The position numbers and the translations under genes were made by a program. Positions 31,594 through 41,210 of a DNA stretch of 46,228 nt are shown one piece after another. Numbering within the stretch: position 1 is the stretch's first letter; every line of letters begins with the position of its first letter. The DNA comes from JASGDB01 sp049841315 (lineage in GTDB: Bacteria; Bacteroidota; Bacteroidia; Flavobacteriales; Weeksellaceae), in the NCBI GenBank assembly GCA_049841315.1, contig JASGDB010000101.1:1-46228 (forward strand), read 5' to 3'. A model generated the notes under the pieces. That model had not been told where the DNA came from, made no database searches, and saw nothing but the letters and a program-made list of their open reading frames with translations.

Positions 31594-33201
31594 ATGAGTA
31601 AAAAGAATACCAAGTACATCTTCGTAACGGGAGGTGTTACTTCTTCCTTAGGAAAAGGAATTGTTTCCGCTTCTCTCGGACTTCTCCTAAAATCACGCGG
31701 CTTTAACGTTACGATACAGAAACTCGACCCTTATATCAACATCGACCCGGGCACGCTGAATCCGTATGAACACGGTGAATGCTACGTAACCGAAGACGGT
31801 GCGGAAACCGACCTCGATTTAGGACATTACGAACGTTTCCTCGATTCTCCGACTTCACAGAACAATAACGTAACAACAGGACGAATCTACCAAACCGTTA
31901 TTGAAAAGGAGCGCAAAGGAGATTTTCTCGGGAAAACCGTTCAGGTGATTCCGCATATTACCAATGAAATCAAAAGAAGAATCACCATTCTTGCCAAAAA
32001 AAATTACGACATCATCATTACGGAAATCGGTGGAACAGTCGGCGATATCGAATCGCTTCCGTATATCGAATCCGTACGCCAGCTGAAATGGGAGCTTGGA
32101 GAAAAAAACTCCATGGTGATTCATTTGACACTTCTTCCTTATCTTTCATCAAGCGGTGAGCTTAAAACAAAACCGTCTCAACATTCCGTCCGTTCACTAA
32201 TGGAAAGCGGGCTGATGGCGGATGTTCTCGTTTGCCGTACCGAACACAAAATTCCGAAAGAACAGCGGGCAAAATTGGCGCAGTTCTGCAACGTAGGAAT
32301 GGAGAACGTAATAGAATGTCTTGACCTCGAAACCATTTACGAAGTTCCGATGTATCTTCAGAAACAGAATTTTGATGAAGTCGTGATGAAAGAACTCGGA
32401 CTTAAAACCATAAAACAACCTAACCTCAAAGACTGGAAAAACTTCCTGAAACGCTATAAAAACCCGAAAAAATCAGTGGAAATTGCACTGGTCGGAAAAT
32501 ATGTTTCGCTTCAGGATTCTTATAAATCCATTGCAGAAGCATTTATCCATGCCGGTGCAGACCAGGAAACCGAAGTGAAGGTCCGCTGGGTGTACAGTGG
32601 CGATATTACTGCCGATAATGCGGAAGAGACCTTTAAAGGAATCGACGGAATGCTTATCGCTCCCGGATTTGGCGACAGGGGAATTGAAGGGAAAATTCTT
32701 TCCGCAAAATTTGCCCGCGAAAACAAAATTCCACTGCTCGGAATCTGCCTCGGGATGCAGATTATGACGATAGAATTTGCAAGAAATGTCCTCGGTTTGG
32801 AAAAAGCCAACTCAATGGAATTTGACACTTCAACGCCCGACCCTGTTATTTCAATCATGGCAGACCAGAAAAATGTGGTGGAAAAAGGCGGAACGATGAG
32901 ACTTGGGGCGTGGAAATGTACGCTGAAACCTAATTCCAAACTGGCAGAAGTATATAAAAACAAAAATATTTCGGAAAGACACCGCCACCGCTACGAATTC
33001 AATTCCGAATATCTGGAGGTTTTTGAGAAAAACGGACTCGTTCCTACCGGTTTCAACCCCGATACCAAACTCGTTGAAACCCTTGAGCTGAAAGATCACC
33101 CTTTCTACATAGGTGTTCAGTATCATCCGGAATATAAAAGTACCGTGGAAACGCCGCATCCTTTGTTCATCGCTTTTGTAAAAGCGTGTACGAAGAAATA
33201 A
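31594..33201 (+). CDS. pyrG: CTP synthase
   Basis: PyrG aminates UTP to CTP with ATP and glutamine. The start at 31594 gives MSKKNTKYIFVTGGVTSSLG, the family N-terminus; the in-frame ATG at 31576 overlaps the promoter. The 535-aa product has the synthetase domain with GKGIVSASLGLLLKSRG and KLDPYINIDPGTLNPYEHGE. A class I glutamine amidotransferase domain follows, with catalytic Cys in LLGICLGMQ and His-Glu in GVQYHPEYKS. Length is normal. Confidence 0.98.
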   Translation: MSKKNTKYIFVTGGVTSSLGKGIVSASLGLLLKSRGFNVTIQKLDPYINIDPGTLNPYEHGECYVTEDGAETDLDLGHYERFLDSPTSQNNNVTTGRIYQTVIEKERKGDFLGKTVQVIPHITNEIKRRITILAKKNYDIIITEIGGTVGDIESLPYIESVRQLKWELGEKNSMVIHLTLLPYLSSSGELKTKPSQHSVRSLMESGLMADVLVCRTEHKIPKEQRAKLAQFCNVGMENVIECLDLETIYEVPMYLQKQNFDEVVMKELGLKTIKQPNLKDWKNFLKRYKNPKKSVEIALVGKYVSLQDSYKSIAEAFIHAGADQETEVKVRWVYSGDITADNAEETFKGIDGMLIAPGFGDRGIEGKILSAKFARENKIPLLGICLGMQIMTIEFARNVLGLEKANSMEFDTSTPDPVISIMADQKNVVEKGGTMRLGAWKCTLKPNSKLAEVYKNKNISERHRHRYEFNSEYLEVFEKNGLVPTGFNPDTKLVETLELKDHPFYIGVQYHPEYKSTVETPHPLFIAFVKACTKK

Positions 33202-33204
33202 AAT

Positions 33205-33243
33205 CCTCACCCCCAACCCCTCTCCAAAGGAGAGGGGAGCGGA
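33205..33243. repeat. Dispersed palindromic repeat CCCCTCTCC-aaa-GGAGAGGGG
   Basis: Perfect 9-bp stem (33217-33225, 33229-33237) preceded by cctcacccccaa and followed by agcggatt. The core is shared with 12940-12955. It may act as a transcription end after pyrG, though no T-run follows. Confidence 0.65.
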
Positions 33244-33351
33244 TTCTGAATTTCAATCTAAAGGGCTTAAAATCAATTTAATTCTTTTTTTTCGGAATTT
33301 GTCAAAAAATCCATAACAAAAACAAAGGCTGACGATTGTAAAAAAAATCAG

Positions 33352-33359
33352 TATTTTTG
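33352..33359 (+). promoter_or_regulatory. -7 box TATTTTTG upstream of yidC
   Basis: Matches TAnnTTTG, about 77 nt before the chosen start at 33436. No well-spaced -33 TTG. Confidence 0.4.
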
Positions 33360-33435
33360 TCAGCTCGAATTTCTCAGGAAACATTTAGGAACAGATTTTG
33401 TGAAATTCGGTATTCATTTAATACATCATCAACTC

Positions 33436-35253
33436 ATGCAACAGAACAACGGACTCGATAAGAACCAACTGATAAGTTTTTTTGTGTTTTCCCTGATTTT
33501 AGTGGGCTTCATGTTTTACATTCAGAATAAACAAGTGAAAGAAGACGCTCAAAAAGCAGTGGCACAACCTAAAACAGAACAAAAGACCAACACGGTACAA
33601 CCGACTAATGCCGCGAATATCAATCAGCCAGCAGTTACTCCCGGTTCTATCAAAACCGCAACTCTGAAAAACAATGAGCTGAATCTGGAATTCAGCAGTC
33701 TCGGAGGGCAGATTTCAAAAGTGGAACTGGTGCAATACAAGGCTTATGACCATAAAACGGATACTGCCGATTTACCATTGGAGCTCATCAGCAAAAACAA
33801 TTCGCAGTACGGATTTCAGTTTAAAGACAAAACCGGAAAACTGATTAATACCAAAGATTTGGTTTTCGCACCGGAAGTAAACGGAAATACCGTAACCATG
33901 ACCGGAAACTTAAACGGTGCAGCTGTGGTTCAGTTTATCTATACGCTTCTTCCGAAATACACCGTTGATTTCAAAGTAAAAACCCAGGGGCTTTCTCAGG
34001 TTACGGGAGATTCCAAAGCAGACTTTATCTGGAATCATAATGTGAGAAATCTGGAAAAAGGTCGCGCTCAGGAATTGTCGCATTCGGAATTCGGATATGC
34101 TTTTGATAATTATAAGGATTTCGATTATCCGTTCTGGGGAAAAACACTCGAAGAAGACGAGAAAATCAACTGGCTTTCTGTCAAACAGCAATTTTTCACA
34201 AGTGTAATCGAGCCTAAAAACGGTTTTGACCATTCAAGAGGAACAGTGGAAACCATTGATGAAGGAGAGTACCTTAAAAAATTTAATTATAACGGGCAGG
34301 TTCAGCTCAGCGGCGGAGAACTTACTCAGGATTTTACGTGGTATTTTATGCCTCTTGACCTTGATTTATTAAAATCTTACGACAAGAATTTTGATGAAAT
34401 TCTTCCTTTGGGATGGTCTTTCATCGGAACGATGAACAGATGGTTCTTTATGCCGATGTACAACCTGATTTCTTCATGGGGAATTGCCGCAGGATGGGTA
34501 ATTTTCATCATGACGATTGTGGTAAAGCTCATTCTTTCCCCGATTATGTATAAACAGCACAAACTAAGTGCAATGATGAAAGTCATCCGTCCGGAAATAG
34601 ACGAAGTAAACGCAAAATACAAAGATGCCGATGCGATGAAAAAGCAACAGGCAACTATGGAAGTATACAGGAAAGCAGGCGTGAACCAGATGGCGGGATG
34701 TCTTCCGGCATTATTGCAGATTCCTATTTTCTACGCATTATTCCGATTCTTCCCGAATTTTATCGACCTGAGAGGAAAGAGCTTCTGGTTTGCAAAAGAC
34801 CTTACGGCTTATGACGATTTAATAAAGATACCTTTCACCGTTCCGTTCTTCGGATGGGACCACATCAGTGTTTTTGCAGTGGCGTGTACGGTGGTAGTTC
34901 TGATTTATACCATTATGACTTCCGGAAACATACAACAGCCTCAGCAGGAAGGAATGCCGAATATGAAAGTGATGATGTACATCTTTCCGGTAATGTTCTT
35001 TTTCTTCCTAAATACTTCCGCATCGGGGCTTTCTTGGTATTATTTCATTTCCAATGCGATTAATATACTGATTATCCTTGTCATTAAATACTGGATTCTG
35101 GATGAAAAGAAAATCCATGCACAAATTCAAGCGAACAAAGCACAGCCGAAAAAAGAAGGGAAATTCCAAAAGAGAATGCGCGAGATGATGGAGAAAGCAC
35201 AGGAACAGCAAAAACTTGCAGAATCTCAACAGAGAAAGCCTAAAAAGAAGTAA
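33436..35253 (+). CDS. yidC: Membrane protein insertase YidC
   Basis: YidC inserts and folds inner-membrane proteins with or without SecYEG. The start at 33436 gives MQQNNGLDKNQLISFFVFSL, placing the first membrane helix as in relatives; an in-frame ATG at 33400 is an alternative. The 605-aa product has a large periplasmic domain (about residues 60-340), then the conserved membrane core: AAGWVIFIMTIVVKLILSPI, QMAGCLPALLQIPIFYALFR, and NTSASGLSWYYFISNAINIL. It ends in a Lys/Gln-rich basic tail that may contact ribosomes. Confidence 0.97.
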   Translation: MQQNNGLDKNQLISFFVFSLILVGFMFYIQNKQVKEDAQKAVAQPKTEQKTNTVQPTNAANINQPAVTPGSIKTATLKNNELNLEFSSLGGQISKVELVQYKAYDHKTDTADLPLELISKNNSQYGFQFKDKTGKLINTKDLVFAPEVNGNTVTMTGNLNGAAVVQFIYTLLPKYTVDFKVKTQGLSQVTGDSKADFIWNHNVRNLEKGRAQELSHSEFGYAFDNYKDFDYPFWGKTLEEDEKINWLSVKQQFFTSVIEPKNGFDHSRGTVETIDEGEYLKKFNYNGQVQLSGGELTQDFTWYFMPLDLDLLKSYDKNFDEILPLGWSFIGTMNRWFFMPMYNLISSWGIAAGWVIFIMTIVVKLILSPIMYKQHKLSAMMKVIRPEIDEVNAKYKDADAMKKQQATMEVYRKAGVNQMAGCLPALLQIPIFYALFRFFPNFIDLRGKSFWFAKDLTAYDDLIKIPFTVPFFGWDHISVFAVACTVVVLIYTIMTSGNIQQPQQEGMPNMKVMMYIFPVMFFFFLNTSASGLSWYYFISNAINILIILVIKYWILDEKKIHAQIQANKAQPKKEGKFQKRMREMMEKAQEQQKLAESQQRKPKKK

Positions 35254-35278
35254 ATTTTTCAATAATATAAATAAAAAA

Positions 35279-35306
35279 GGGTGTCCGAAAAGTCAGACAT
35301 CCTTTT
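35279..35306 (+). terminator. Terminator after yidC
   Basis: Stem GGGTGTCCGA / TCAGACATCC (35279-35288, 35293-35302, with G-U pairs) with an AAAG loop and a short T-run. Confidence 0.65.
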
Positions 35307-35331
35307 GTATTCTTTTTTCTCTAATCCACCT

Positions 35332-35409
35332 CACAAGGCAAGCGTGTAAGGCTATGCAAAGTTCGGTACTCCGTGCCTTGTGTAGATTTTTTTGAGTGCG
35401 GAGCACTCA
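35332..35409. repeat. Structured intergenic element between convergent yidC and guaA
   Basis: CACAAGGCA (35332-35340) pairs with TGCCTTGTG (35374-35382) around a 33-nt loop and is followed by a T-run. Next comes TGAGTGC-gga-GCACTCA (35393-35409). It looks like a dispersed repeat or compound terminator; no gene. Confidence 0.5.
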
Positions 35410-35440
35410 ACCATGCTTAACCCGATGCGCCAGCTTCGGG

Positions 35441-35476
35441 AAAATAAAAAAGCTGTTTCACCCTCGAAACAGCTTT
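35441..35476 (-). terminator. Terminator after guaA
   Basis: Perfect 11-bp stem AAAGCTGTTTC / GAAACAGCTTT (35449-35459, 35466-35476). In the minus direction it is followed by a T-rich tract. Confidence 0.85.
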
Positions 35477-35481
35477 AATTT

Positions 35482-37011
35482 TTACTCCCATTCAATCGTT
35501 GCAGGTGGTTTGCTCGAAATATCGTACACTACTCTATTAATTCCCCGTACTTCGTTGATGATTCTGTTGGAAACAATTTCCAGAAAATCGTAAGGAAGTC
35601 TGCTCCACGTTGCCGTCATAAAATCTATGGTATTGGCGGAACGAACTGCGGCAGTGTATTCATACGTTCTTTCGTCGCCCATTACTCCGACGGATTTTAC
35701 GGGAAGCAGCACTACGAAAGCCTGAGAGACTTTTTCGTACAAATCTTTTTTATACAGTTCTTCAATAAAAATATCATCGGCTTTCTGCAAAATTTTTACT
35801 TTTTCCATATCCACTTCTCCCAGAATTCTGATTCCCAGTCCCGGTCCCGGAAAAGGATGCCTGTACACCAGATGATGCGGGATTCCCAGTTCCTCTCCTA
35901 CTTTCCGCACTTCGTCTTTAAAAAGTTCACGAAGCGGTTCCAGCAGTTCCAGATTCATTTCTTCCGGAAGTCCGCCTACATTGTGGTGGGACTTGATAAC
36001 GGCAGAAGGTCCTTTTACAGACTGGGATTCTATAACATCGGGATAAATGGTTCCCTGTGCCAAAAATTTAGCATCGTCAAATTTTTTGGATTCTTCATCA
36101 AAAACGTGAACGAATTCGTTGCCGATGATTTTCCGTTTTTCTTCGGGGTCGGAAATTCCTTTTAATTTCGAGAGAAAACGCTCCGAAGCATCAATCATTT
36201 TGATATTCATCCGGAAATGTTCGCCATAATTTTCCATTACTTTTCTGCCTTCGTCTTTGCGTAAAAGTCCGGTATCTACAAAGATACAGTTCAGTTGGTC
36301 GCCAATCGCTTTATGAATAAGAACTGCCGCAACCGAAGAATCCACACCTCCCGAAAGTCCGAGAATGACTTTGCTGCTTCCTACTTTTTCGCGGATTTCG
36401 GAAACGGTTCTTTCGATATAGTTGGTCAGTTTCCAGTTTTTTTCTGCTTTGCAGATATTGAAGACGAAATTTTCCAGCATTTTCGCTCCTTCTTCGGTAT
36501 GCGAAACTTCGGGATGAAACTGTACGGTAAAAATATTTTTCTTTTCGTTCGCCATTGCCGCAATCACATCCGATTTTCCGGAAATTTCAAAACCTTCGGG
36601 AACGGTTTCCACTTCGTCAAAATGGCTCATCCATACATTGGAATATCTGGAAATTCCTGCCAAAAGCGGATTGCAACGCAGAATCTCGAATTTCGCTTTT
36701 CCGTATTCGCCTTTCGTTCCTTTTCTTACTTTTCCGCCCAAAAGATGCGTCGTCAGTTGCATTCCGTAACAGATTCCCAAAATCGGGATTCCTGCATCGA
36801 AAAATGCTTTGTCAATTAAATGGGCTTCTTCCGCATTCACGGAACTTGGACCTCCTGAAAGGATGATTCCGGATGGTTTTTTTTCAAGAATTTCAGAAAG
36901 CGGCGTATTGTAAGGCAGAACCTCCGAATATACTCCGAAATCACGGATTCTTCTGGCAATGAGTTGATTGTATTGTGAACCGAAGTCGAGGATGATAATT
37001 CCGTTGTGCAT
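35482..37011 (-). CDS. guaA: GMP synthase (glutamine-hydrolysing)
   Basis: GuaA converts XMP to GMP with ATP and glutamine. The 509-aa product has an N-terminal class I glutamine amidotransferase domain (ILDFGSQYNQLIARRIRD, Cys in ILGICYGMQ, His-Glu in VQFHPEVSHTEE). The PP-loop ATP pyrophosphatase domain follows (ILGLSGGVDSSVAAVLIHKA), then the dimerisation domain ending in the conserved PPATIEWE. A heptad array lies 5 nt from the start codon, and a terminator after purD separates the two genes. Confidence 0.98.
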   Translation of the reverse strand: MHNGIIILDFGSQYNQLIARRIRDFGVYSEVLPYNTPLSEILEKKPSGIILSGGPSSVNAEEAHLIDKAFFDAGIPILGICYGMQLTTHLLGGKVRKGTKGEYGKAKFEILRCNPLLAGISRYSNVWMSHFDEVETVPEGFEISGKSDVIAAMANEKKNIFTVQFHPEVSHTEEGAKMLENFVFNICKAEKNWKLTNYIERTVSEIREKVGSSKVILGLSGGVDSSVAAVLIHKAIGDQLNCIFVDTGLLRKDEGRKVMENYGEHFRMNIKMIDASERFLSKLKGISDPEEKRKIIGNEFVHVFDEESKKFDDAKFLAQGTIYPDVIESQSVKGPSAVIKSHHNVGGLPEEMNLELLEPLRELFKDEVRKVGEELGIPHHLVYRHPFPGPGLGIRILGEVDMEKVKILQKADDIFIEELYKKDLYEKVSQAFVVLLPVKSVGVMGDERTYEYTAAVRSANTIDFMTATWSRLPYDFLEIVSNRIINEVRGINRVVYDISSKPPATIEWE

Positions 37012-37015
37012 TGTG

Positions 37016-37036
37016 GGTTTAAGGTTTAAAGTTTGT
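37016..37036 (-). repeat. Heptad array in the guaA leader
   Basis: Three 7-nt units, on the plus strand GGTTTAA, GGTTTAA, AGTTTGT, 4 nt from the guaA ATG. It is the same word family as the purM leader array. On the coding strand it contains no G. Confidence 0.7.
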
Positions 37037-37055
37037 TTGATACCTACATTTATTC

Positions 37056-37084
37056 CAAATAAAAAAGCCCCGAAAAATCAGGGC
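37056..37084 (-). terminator. Terminator after purD
   Basis: Stem GCCCC / GGGGC (37066-37070, 37080-37084) and, in the minus direction, a run of T. It lies just past the purD stop and before the guaA leader. Confidence 0.8.
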
Positions 37085-37090
37085 ATATCT

Positions 37091-38329
37091 TTAAAATTTA
37101 CCAATATCTTCTCTGTAATATTCGTAATCGTACTGAATGGAAAGTGCATCGTCATAGACTTTTTTCCGTGCTTCTTCGTAGGTTTTTCCTGTCGCCACGA
37201 GATTAAGAACTCTTCCTCCTGTCGTAATATAAGTGTCGCCCTGTTTGGACGCTCCCGCAAAAAGAAGTTGGCTGTGCTTTACTTTTTCGGTATGTTTTAT
37301 TTCGTAACCGATTTCGTATTTTCCGGGATATCCGCCTGAACACATTACGAGGCAGACTGCTTTTTCGTCTTTAAATTTTAGGTCGATGTCTTTTCCGTTT
37401 AGGCAATCATTGATAACATCCAGAAGATTGTTTTCCATTAATGCCATTAAAACCTGAGTTTCCGGGTCGCCGAAACGCATATTGTATTCCAGAAGATACA
37501 CTCCGTTTGCAGTAACCATTAACCCGAAGAAAATCACGCCTTTGAAATGAAGTTTCTGCGCATTGAGACCTGCAATGGTAGGTTTCAAAATGTTTTCCGT
37601 AAAATCTGCAAAATGTTCCTGCGTGAATTGCGGACTCGGTGCAACAGTTCCCATTCCGCCTGTGTTATGACCTTTATCGCCGTTTCCTGCTCTTTTGTAA
37701 TCTTTCACCGGAATACACGGAAACAAATCTTTTCCGTTGGAAAATGCGATAACGGAAGCCTCGAAACCATTCAGATATTCTTCAATCACCAACTGAATTC
37801 CGGCATCACCGTGAATTCTTTCAATCATAAAGGAATGAATTACGGATTTTGCTTCATCCAAATTATCGCAGATTACCACGCCTTTTCCACCTGCCAGTCC
37901 GCTCGCTTTTATCACAATCGGAAACTGCTGTTTTTCCACATATTCAAGCGCATCATTGTAAGCATCGAACACCACTGCTTTCGCAGTTTTGATTCCGTTG
38001 GCCTGCATAAATTTTTTGGAAAACGCCTTGCTTCCTTCCAGTTCCGCCGCATTTTTGCGAGGACCGAAAACCAAAAGTCCGTGATTTTTGAAATCGTCCA
38101 CCAAACCTTCTACCAAAGGTGCTTCGGGGCCGACAATGGTAAGGTCAATCTTTTTTTGCAGGGCAAAATTCCGAAGTTCCTCTATACTGTTTTCATATAC
38201 ATTTTTTCCCCAATCCGCCGTAGTTGCCGTTCCTTTGGCAAAATACATTTTATCGATTCTCGGGTCGTCTTTCAATTTCCACGCAAGAGCGGATTCTCTT
38301 CCACCGTTACCTACAATTAATACTTTCAT
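37091..38329 (-). CDS. purD: Phosphoribosylamine--glycine ligase
   Basis: PurD joins glycine to 5-phosphoribosylamine using ATP, the second step of purine synthesis. The 412-aa ATP-grasp enzyme shows MKVLIVGNGGRESALAWKL, LTIVGPEAPLVEGLVDDF, VIKASGLAGGKGVVICDN, HNTGGMGTVAPSPQFT and LEYNMRFGDPETQVLM. Length is normal. The 159-bp spacer before it contains an inverted repeat (TTTTGAAA...TTTTCAAAA) and an ACACAGATTTACACGGAT segment. Confidence 0.98.
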   Translation of the reverse strand: MKVLIVGNGGRESALAWKLKDDPRIDKMYFAKGTATTADWGKNVYENSIEELRNFALQKKIDLTIVGPEAPLVEGLVDDFKNHGLLVFGPRKNAAELEGSKAFSKKFMQANGIKTAKAVVFDAYNDALEYVEKQQFPIVIKASGLAGGKGVVICDNLDEAKSVIHSFMIERIHGDAGIQLVIEEYLNGFEASVIAFSNGKDLFPCIPVKDYKRAGNGDKGHNTGGMGTVAPSPQFTQEHFADFTENILKPTIAGLNAQKLHFKGVIFFGLMVTANGVYLLEYNMRFGDPETQVLMALMENNLLDVINDCLNGKDIDLKFKDEKAVCLVMCSGGYPGKYEIGYEIKHTEKVKHSQLLFAGASKQGDTYITTGGRVLNLVATGKTYEEARKKVYDDALSIQYDYEYYREDIGKF

Positions 38330-38488
38330 TTTTTAAGAGTAATTATTTTAATCCTCAAAAATACGATTTTGAAAGGGAATTTTCAAAATGATTTTCGGAT
38401 GATTTGTTTATGGGGGTTCTAAAAATGTTTTTGAAGTCGCGATGATGACACAGATTTACACGGATGAATTTAATTTTACCTATGTTTT

Positions 38489-40003
38489 TTAATGCAAAAA
38501 ATGCCTCATTCCTGTAAACAGCATCGGAATTCTGTGTTCGTTTGCGGCTTGTATGGATTCTTCGTCTCTCATACTTCCGCCCGGCTGAATAATCGCTTTG
38601 ATACCTTGTTCTGCACAAAAATCTACGACATCTCGGAACGGAAAAAACGCATCGGAAGCCAAAACCAAATCTCCGTCAAATTTTTCTTTTGCTCTTTCTA
38701 CCGCTTGCTGTGTTGCCCAAATTCGGTTCACTTGTCCACCGCCGATTCCGATGGCCTGAACGCCGTTGGAAACTACAATCGCATTGGATTTTACATATTT
38801 CACGACTCTTTGAGCAAACAATAATGATTTTTTCTGTTCTTCGGTCGGCTCGTTTTCCGTAACGGTTTTGATGTCGTCCGAAAATTGATTATCACTCCCT
38901 TGAACCAGCATTCCGCCGTCGATTTTTACCCAAGTTTGTTTGTCGGAAACAGGATTTTTGATTTTAATAATTCTCAAATTCTTTTTCTTTCTTAAAATTT
39001 CCAAAGCTTCTTCATCAAAATCTGTTGCCATTACAATTTCCAAAAATGTTTTATTCAATTCTTCGGCAGTTTCTTTGTCAATTTTGTAATTTGTTGCAAT
39101 AATTCCGCCAAAAATGGAAATCGGGTCGCATTCAAAAGTTTTTTGATACGTTTCCAAAGCCGAATTTCCAACGGCAACGCCACAAGGTGTGGAATGTTTC
39201 ACAGCACAACACGCCATTTCGTTTTTGAATTCGTCCACCACTTTCCAGCACAAATCCATATCCCGCAAATTATTGAAAGACAATTCTTTGCCTCCCAAAA
39301 TTTCAAAATCTTTCATCGCTCCGTTTTCCGTTGTGGAAACGTAATACGCCGCCGACTGATGCGGATTTTCGCCGTAACGCAAATCGGAAACTTTTTTGTA
39401 GGAAGCGTTCAGATACTGCGGATATTCTTCGTCCAAAAGCATTTGGGAAATCGCCGCATCATAAGCAGAAGTGAGATTAAAAACCTTTCCTGCCAATCGT
39501 TTTCTGGTTTCAATTTTAGAATTACCAAACTCGGAAATTTCTTCTTGAATTTTTGAATAATCATTAACGTCTGTAATAACCGTAACGGATTTGAAATTTT
39601 TCGCCGCAGAACGAAGCATTGATGGACCGCCGATGTCGATAAACTCTACTTTTTCGTCCAGAGAAATGTCTTTGTTTGCATTTTCAAAAAACGGATACAG
39701 ATTGACAACAACCATATCAATCAGCCCAATTCCGTGCTGCTGAACGGTTTTCATATGTTCCTCGTTATCACGAACCGCCAGAAGTCCGCCGTGAACTTTC
39801 GGGTGCAAGGTTTTCACGCGCCCGTCCAACATTTCGGGGAATTCCGTTACTTCATCAATCTGAACAGGTCTGAGACCTGCCTCAATTAGATGTTTGAACG
39901 TTCCGCCTGTGGAAATCAGTTCGTAGTTTTGGGTTTCTAAAAATTTTGCAAAATCAATCAGGCTGGTTTTGTCGGATACGCTGATTAATGCTCGTTTCTT
40001 CAT
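38489..40003 (-). CDS. purH: Bifunctional AICAR formyltransferase / IMP cyclohydrolase
   Basis: PurH carries out the last two steps to IMP. The 504-aa product has an N-terminal MGS-like cyclohydrolase domain (ALISVSDKTSLIDFAKFLET, LDGRVKTLHPKVHGGLL) and a C-terminal formyltransferase domain with GENPHQSAAYYV, VKHSTPCGVAVGNSALETYQ, GIGGGQVNRIWATQQAVERA and the C-terminal RHFLH. Length is normal. A heptad array lies 20 nt upstream of its start. Confidence 0.98.
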   Translation of the reverse strand: MKKRALISVSDKTSLIDFAKFLETQNYELISTGGTFKHLIEAGLRPVQIDEVTEFPEMLDGRVKTLHPKVHGGLLAVRDNEEHMKTVQQHGIGLIDMVVVNLYPFFENANKDISLDEKVEFIDIGGPSMLRSAAKNFKSVTVITDVNDYSKIQEEISEFGNSKIETRKRLAGKVFNLTSAYDAAISQMLLDEEYPQYLNASYKKVSDLRYGENPHQSAAYYVSTTENGAMKDFEILGGKELSFNNLRDMDLCWKVVDEFKNEMACCAVKHSTPCGVAVGNSALETYQKTFECDPISIFGGIIATNYKIDKETAEELNKTFLEIVMATDFDEEALEILRKKKNLRIIKIKNPVSDKQTWVKIDGGMLVQGSDNQFSDDIKTVTENEPTEEQKKSLLFAQRVVKYVKSNAIVVSNGVQAIGIGGGQVNRIWATQQAVERAKEKFDGDLVLASDAFFPFRDVVDFCAEQGIKAIIQPGGSMRDEESIQAANEHRIPMLFTGMRHFLH

Positions 40004-40023
40004 TTTTACTTTTTATTTTATTT

Positions 40024-40058
40024 AGATTTTAGAATCAAGAACCGAGATTCAAGATTTT
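40024..40058 (-). repeat. Heptad array in the purH leader
   Basis: Five exact 7-nt units on the plus strand: AGATTTT, AGAATCA, AGAACCG, AGATTCA, AGATTTT. AGA is constant at the start of each unit. The array fills the spacer between the upstream ORF's stop and purH. Confidence 0.85.
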
Positions 40059-40059
40059 T

Positions 40060-40620
40060 TTATTGTAAATTTATTTCTAATTTAATTTCTCCTTCTTTTG
40101 TTATTCCTGACAAAATTATTTTGTTTTCTTCTTCTTTAAAATGCCAATCTGACAAAATAATATCTCTTACTTTTTGGTATTCAAGAGTGTTTTTATCAAG
40201 AAACCACAAACTCATTCCTTCATTTTTTTCATTAAATGAAATCAAGAAAATTCCGTTTTCGATTTCAAAAAAATTATAATCAAAATATCTATCTTTAAAC
40301 AATTCTAATTCTGGCGAAGATTTGAAAACCTGAAAATCATCATCATAGACTTTTGTTCCGTCTTCAAATTCGTAAACAAATTTTCTTTCAATAGTAATTT
40401 TTTCATTTTCAAAAATATTCTCAAATGAATATGGAGTTTTATCTTTCTTTTTTGAAAACAAATTATAAATTGATTGAATAGGAAATATTACAAGAAGATG
40501 AAATATTATTACCAACAGTCCATATATTAAAACGAATGGAATAGCAAGAATAAAAAGCAATTCTAAATACTTGCTTTGCGGTTTTGTTTTAAATTTAAAC
40601 TCTTTTATTTCAAATTTCAT
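40060..40620 (-). CDS. Hypothetical membrane-anchored protein inside the pur cluster
   Basis: A 186-aa protein with a strongly hydrophobic N-terminal region (about residues 20-52, LFILAIPFVLIYGLLVIIF) forming one or two helices, followed by a soluble acidic domain (ENGIFLISFNEKNEGMSLWF). I do not recognise the family. It is noticeably richer in A/T than the pur genes around it, which suggests later insertion. It lies 15 nt downstream of purN, so it is probably cotranscribed. Confidence 0.65.
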   Translation of the reverse strand: MKFEIKEFKFKTKPQSKYLELLFILAIPFVLIYGLLVIIFHLLVIFPIQSIYNLFSKKKDKTPYSFENIFENEKITIERKFVYEFEDGTKVYDDDFQVFKSSPELELFKDRYFDYNFFEIENGIFLISFNEKNEGMSLWFLDKNTLEYQKVRDIILSDWHFKEEENKIILSGITKEGEIKLEINLQ

Positions 40621-40635
40621 TTTCTAATTCTCAAA

Positions 40636-41199
40636 TTATCTCATTAACACATTAGCAATCGCTTTCGGGAAAATCTCATATTCAATTTTGTGAACTTTTT
40701 CAGCCAGCGTTTCGGGCGTTTCCTCTGCCTCAACTTCAACCTTTGCCTGAATAATTATCCCGCCTTCGTCAATTCCCGAAGTTACGAAATGAACGGTTGC
40801 TCCGCTTTCTTTTTCTTGAGCTTCGATTACGGCTTTGTGGACATTCATTCCCCACATTCCTTTTCCGCCGAATTTTGGTAATAATGACGGATGAATGTTG
40901 ATGATTTTCCCTTCAAATTTTTCGGTAAAATTTTTGTCCAAAATGGAAAGAAATCCCGCTAAAATGATTAAATCCGTATTTTCGAGAATGGCTTTTTCCA
41001 ATTCTTCCGAAAAAGATTTTCCTCTTTTGATAATGAGATTCGGAATGTTATGATTTTTGGCTCTTTCCAAACCGTAACATTCGCGGTCTGCAACGACAAG
41101 AGCAATTTTGGCATCGGGAATTTCTCCGCTGTCAATACAGTCGATGATTCGCTGTAAATTCGTTCCCGAACCTGAAATTAATATGACTATGTTTTTCAT
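40636..41199 (-). CDS. purN: Phosphoribosylglycinamide formyltransferase
   Basis: PurN formylates GAR using 10-formyl-tetrahydrofolate, the third step of purine synthesis. The start at 41199 gives MKNIVILISGSGTNLQRIID. The 187-aa product has the catalytic Asn-His segment IINIHPSLLPKFGGKGMWG, and the Asp in GATVHFVTSGIDEGGII. Length is normal. The spacer upstream contains three CACAGAG repeats. Confidence 0.97.
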   Translation of the reverse strand: MKNIVILISGSGTNLQRIIDCIDSGEIPDAKIALVVADRECYGLERAKNHNIPNLIIKRGKSFSEELEKAILENTDLIILAGFLSILDKNFTEKFEGKIINIHPSLLPKFGGKGMWGMNVHKAVIEAQEKESGATVHFVTSGIDEGGIIIQAKVEVEAEETPETLAEKVHKIEYEIFPKAIANVLMR

Positions 41200-41210
41200 T
41201 TTTTTTCTTT

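Noticed and set aside
37547..38320. 257-codon plus-strand ORF
   Set aside because: It is the antisense shadow of purD, and composition and product look random (rich in Phe, Cys, His).
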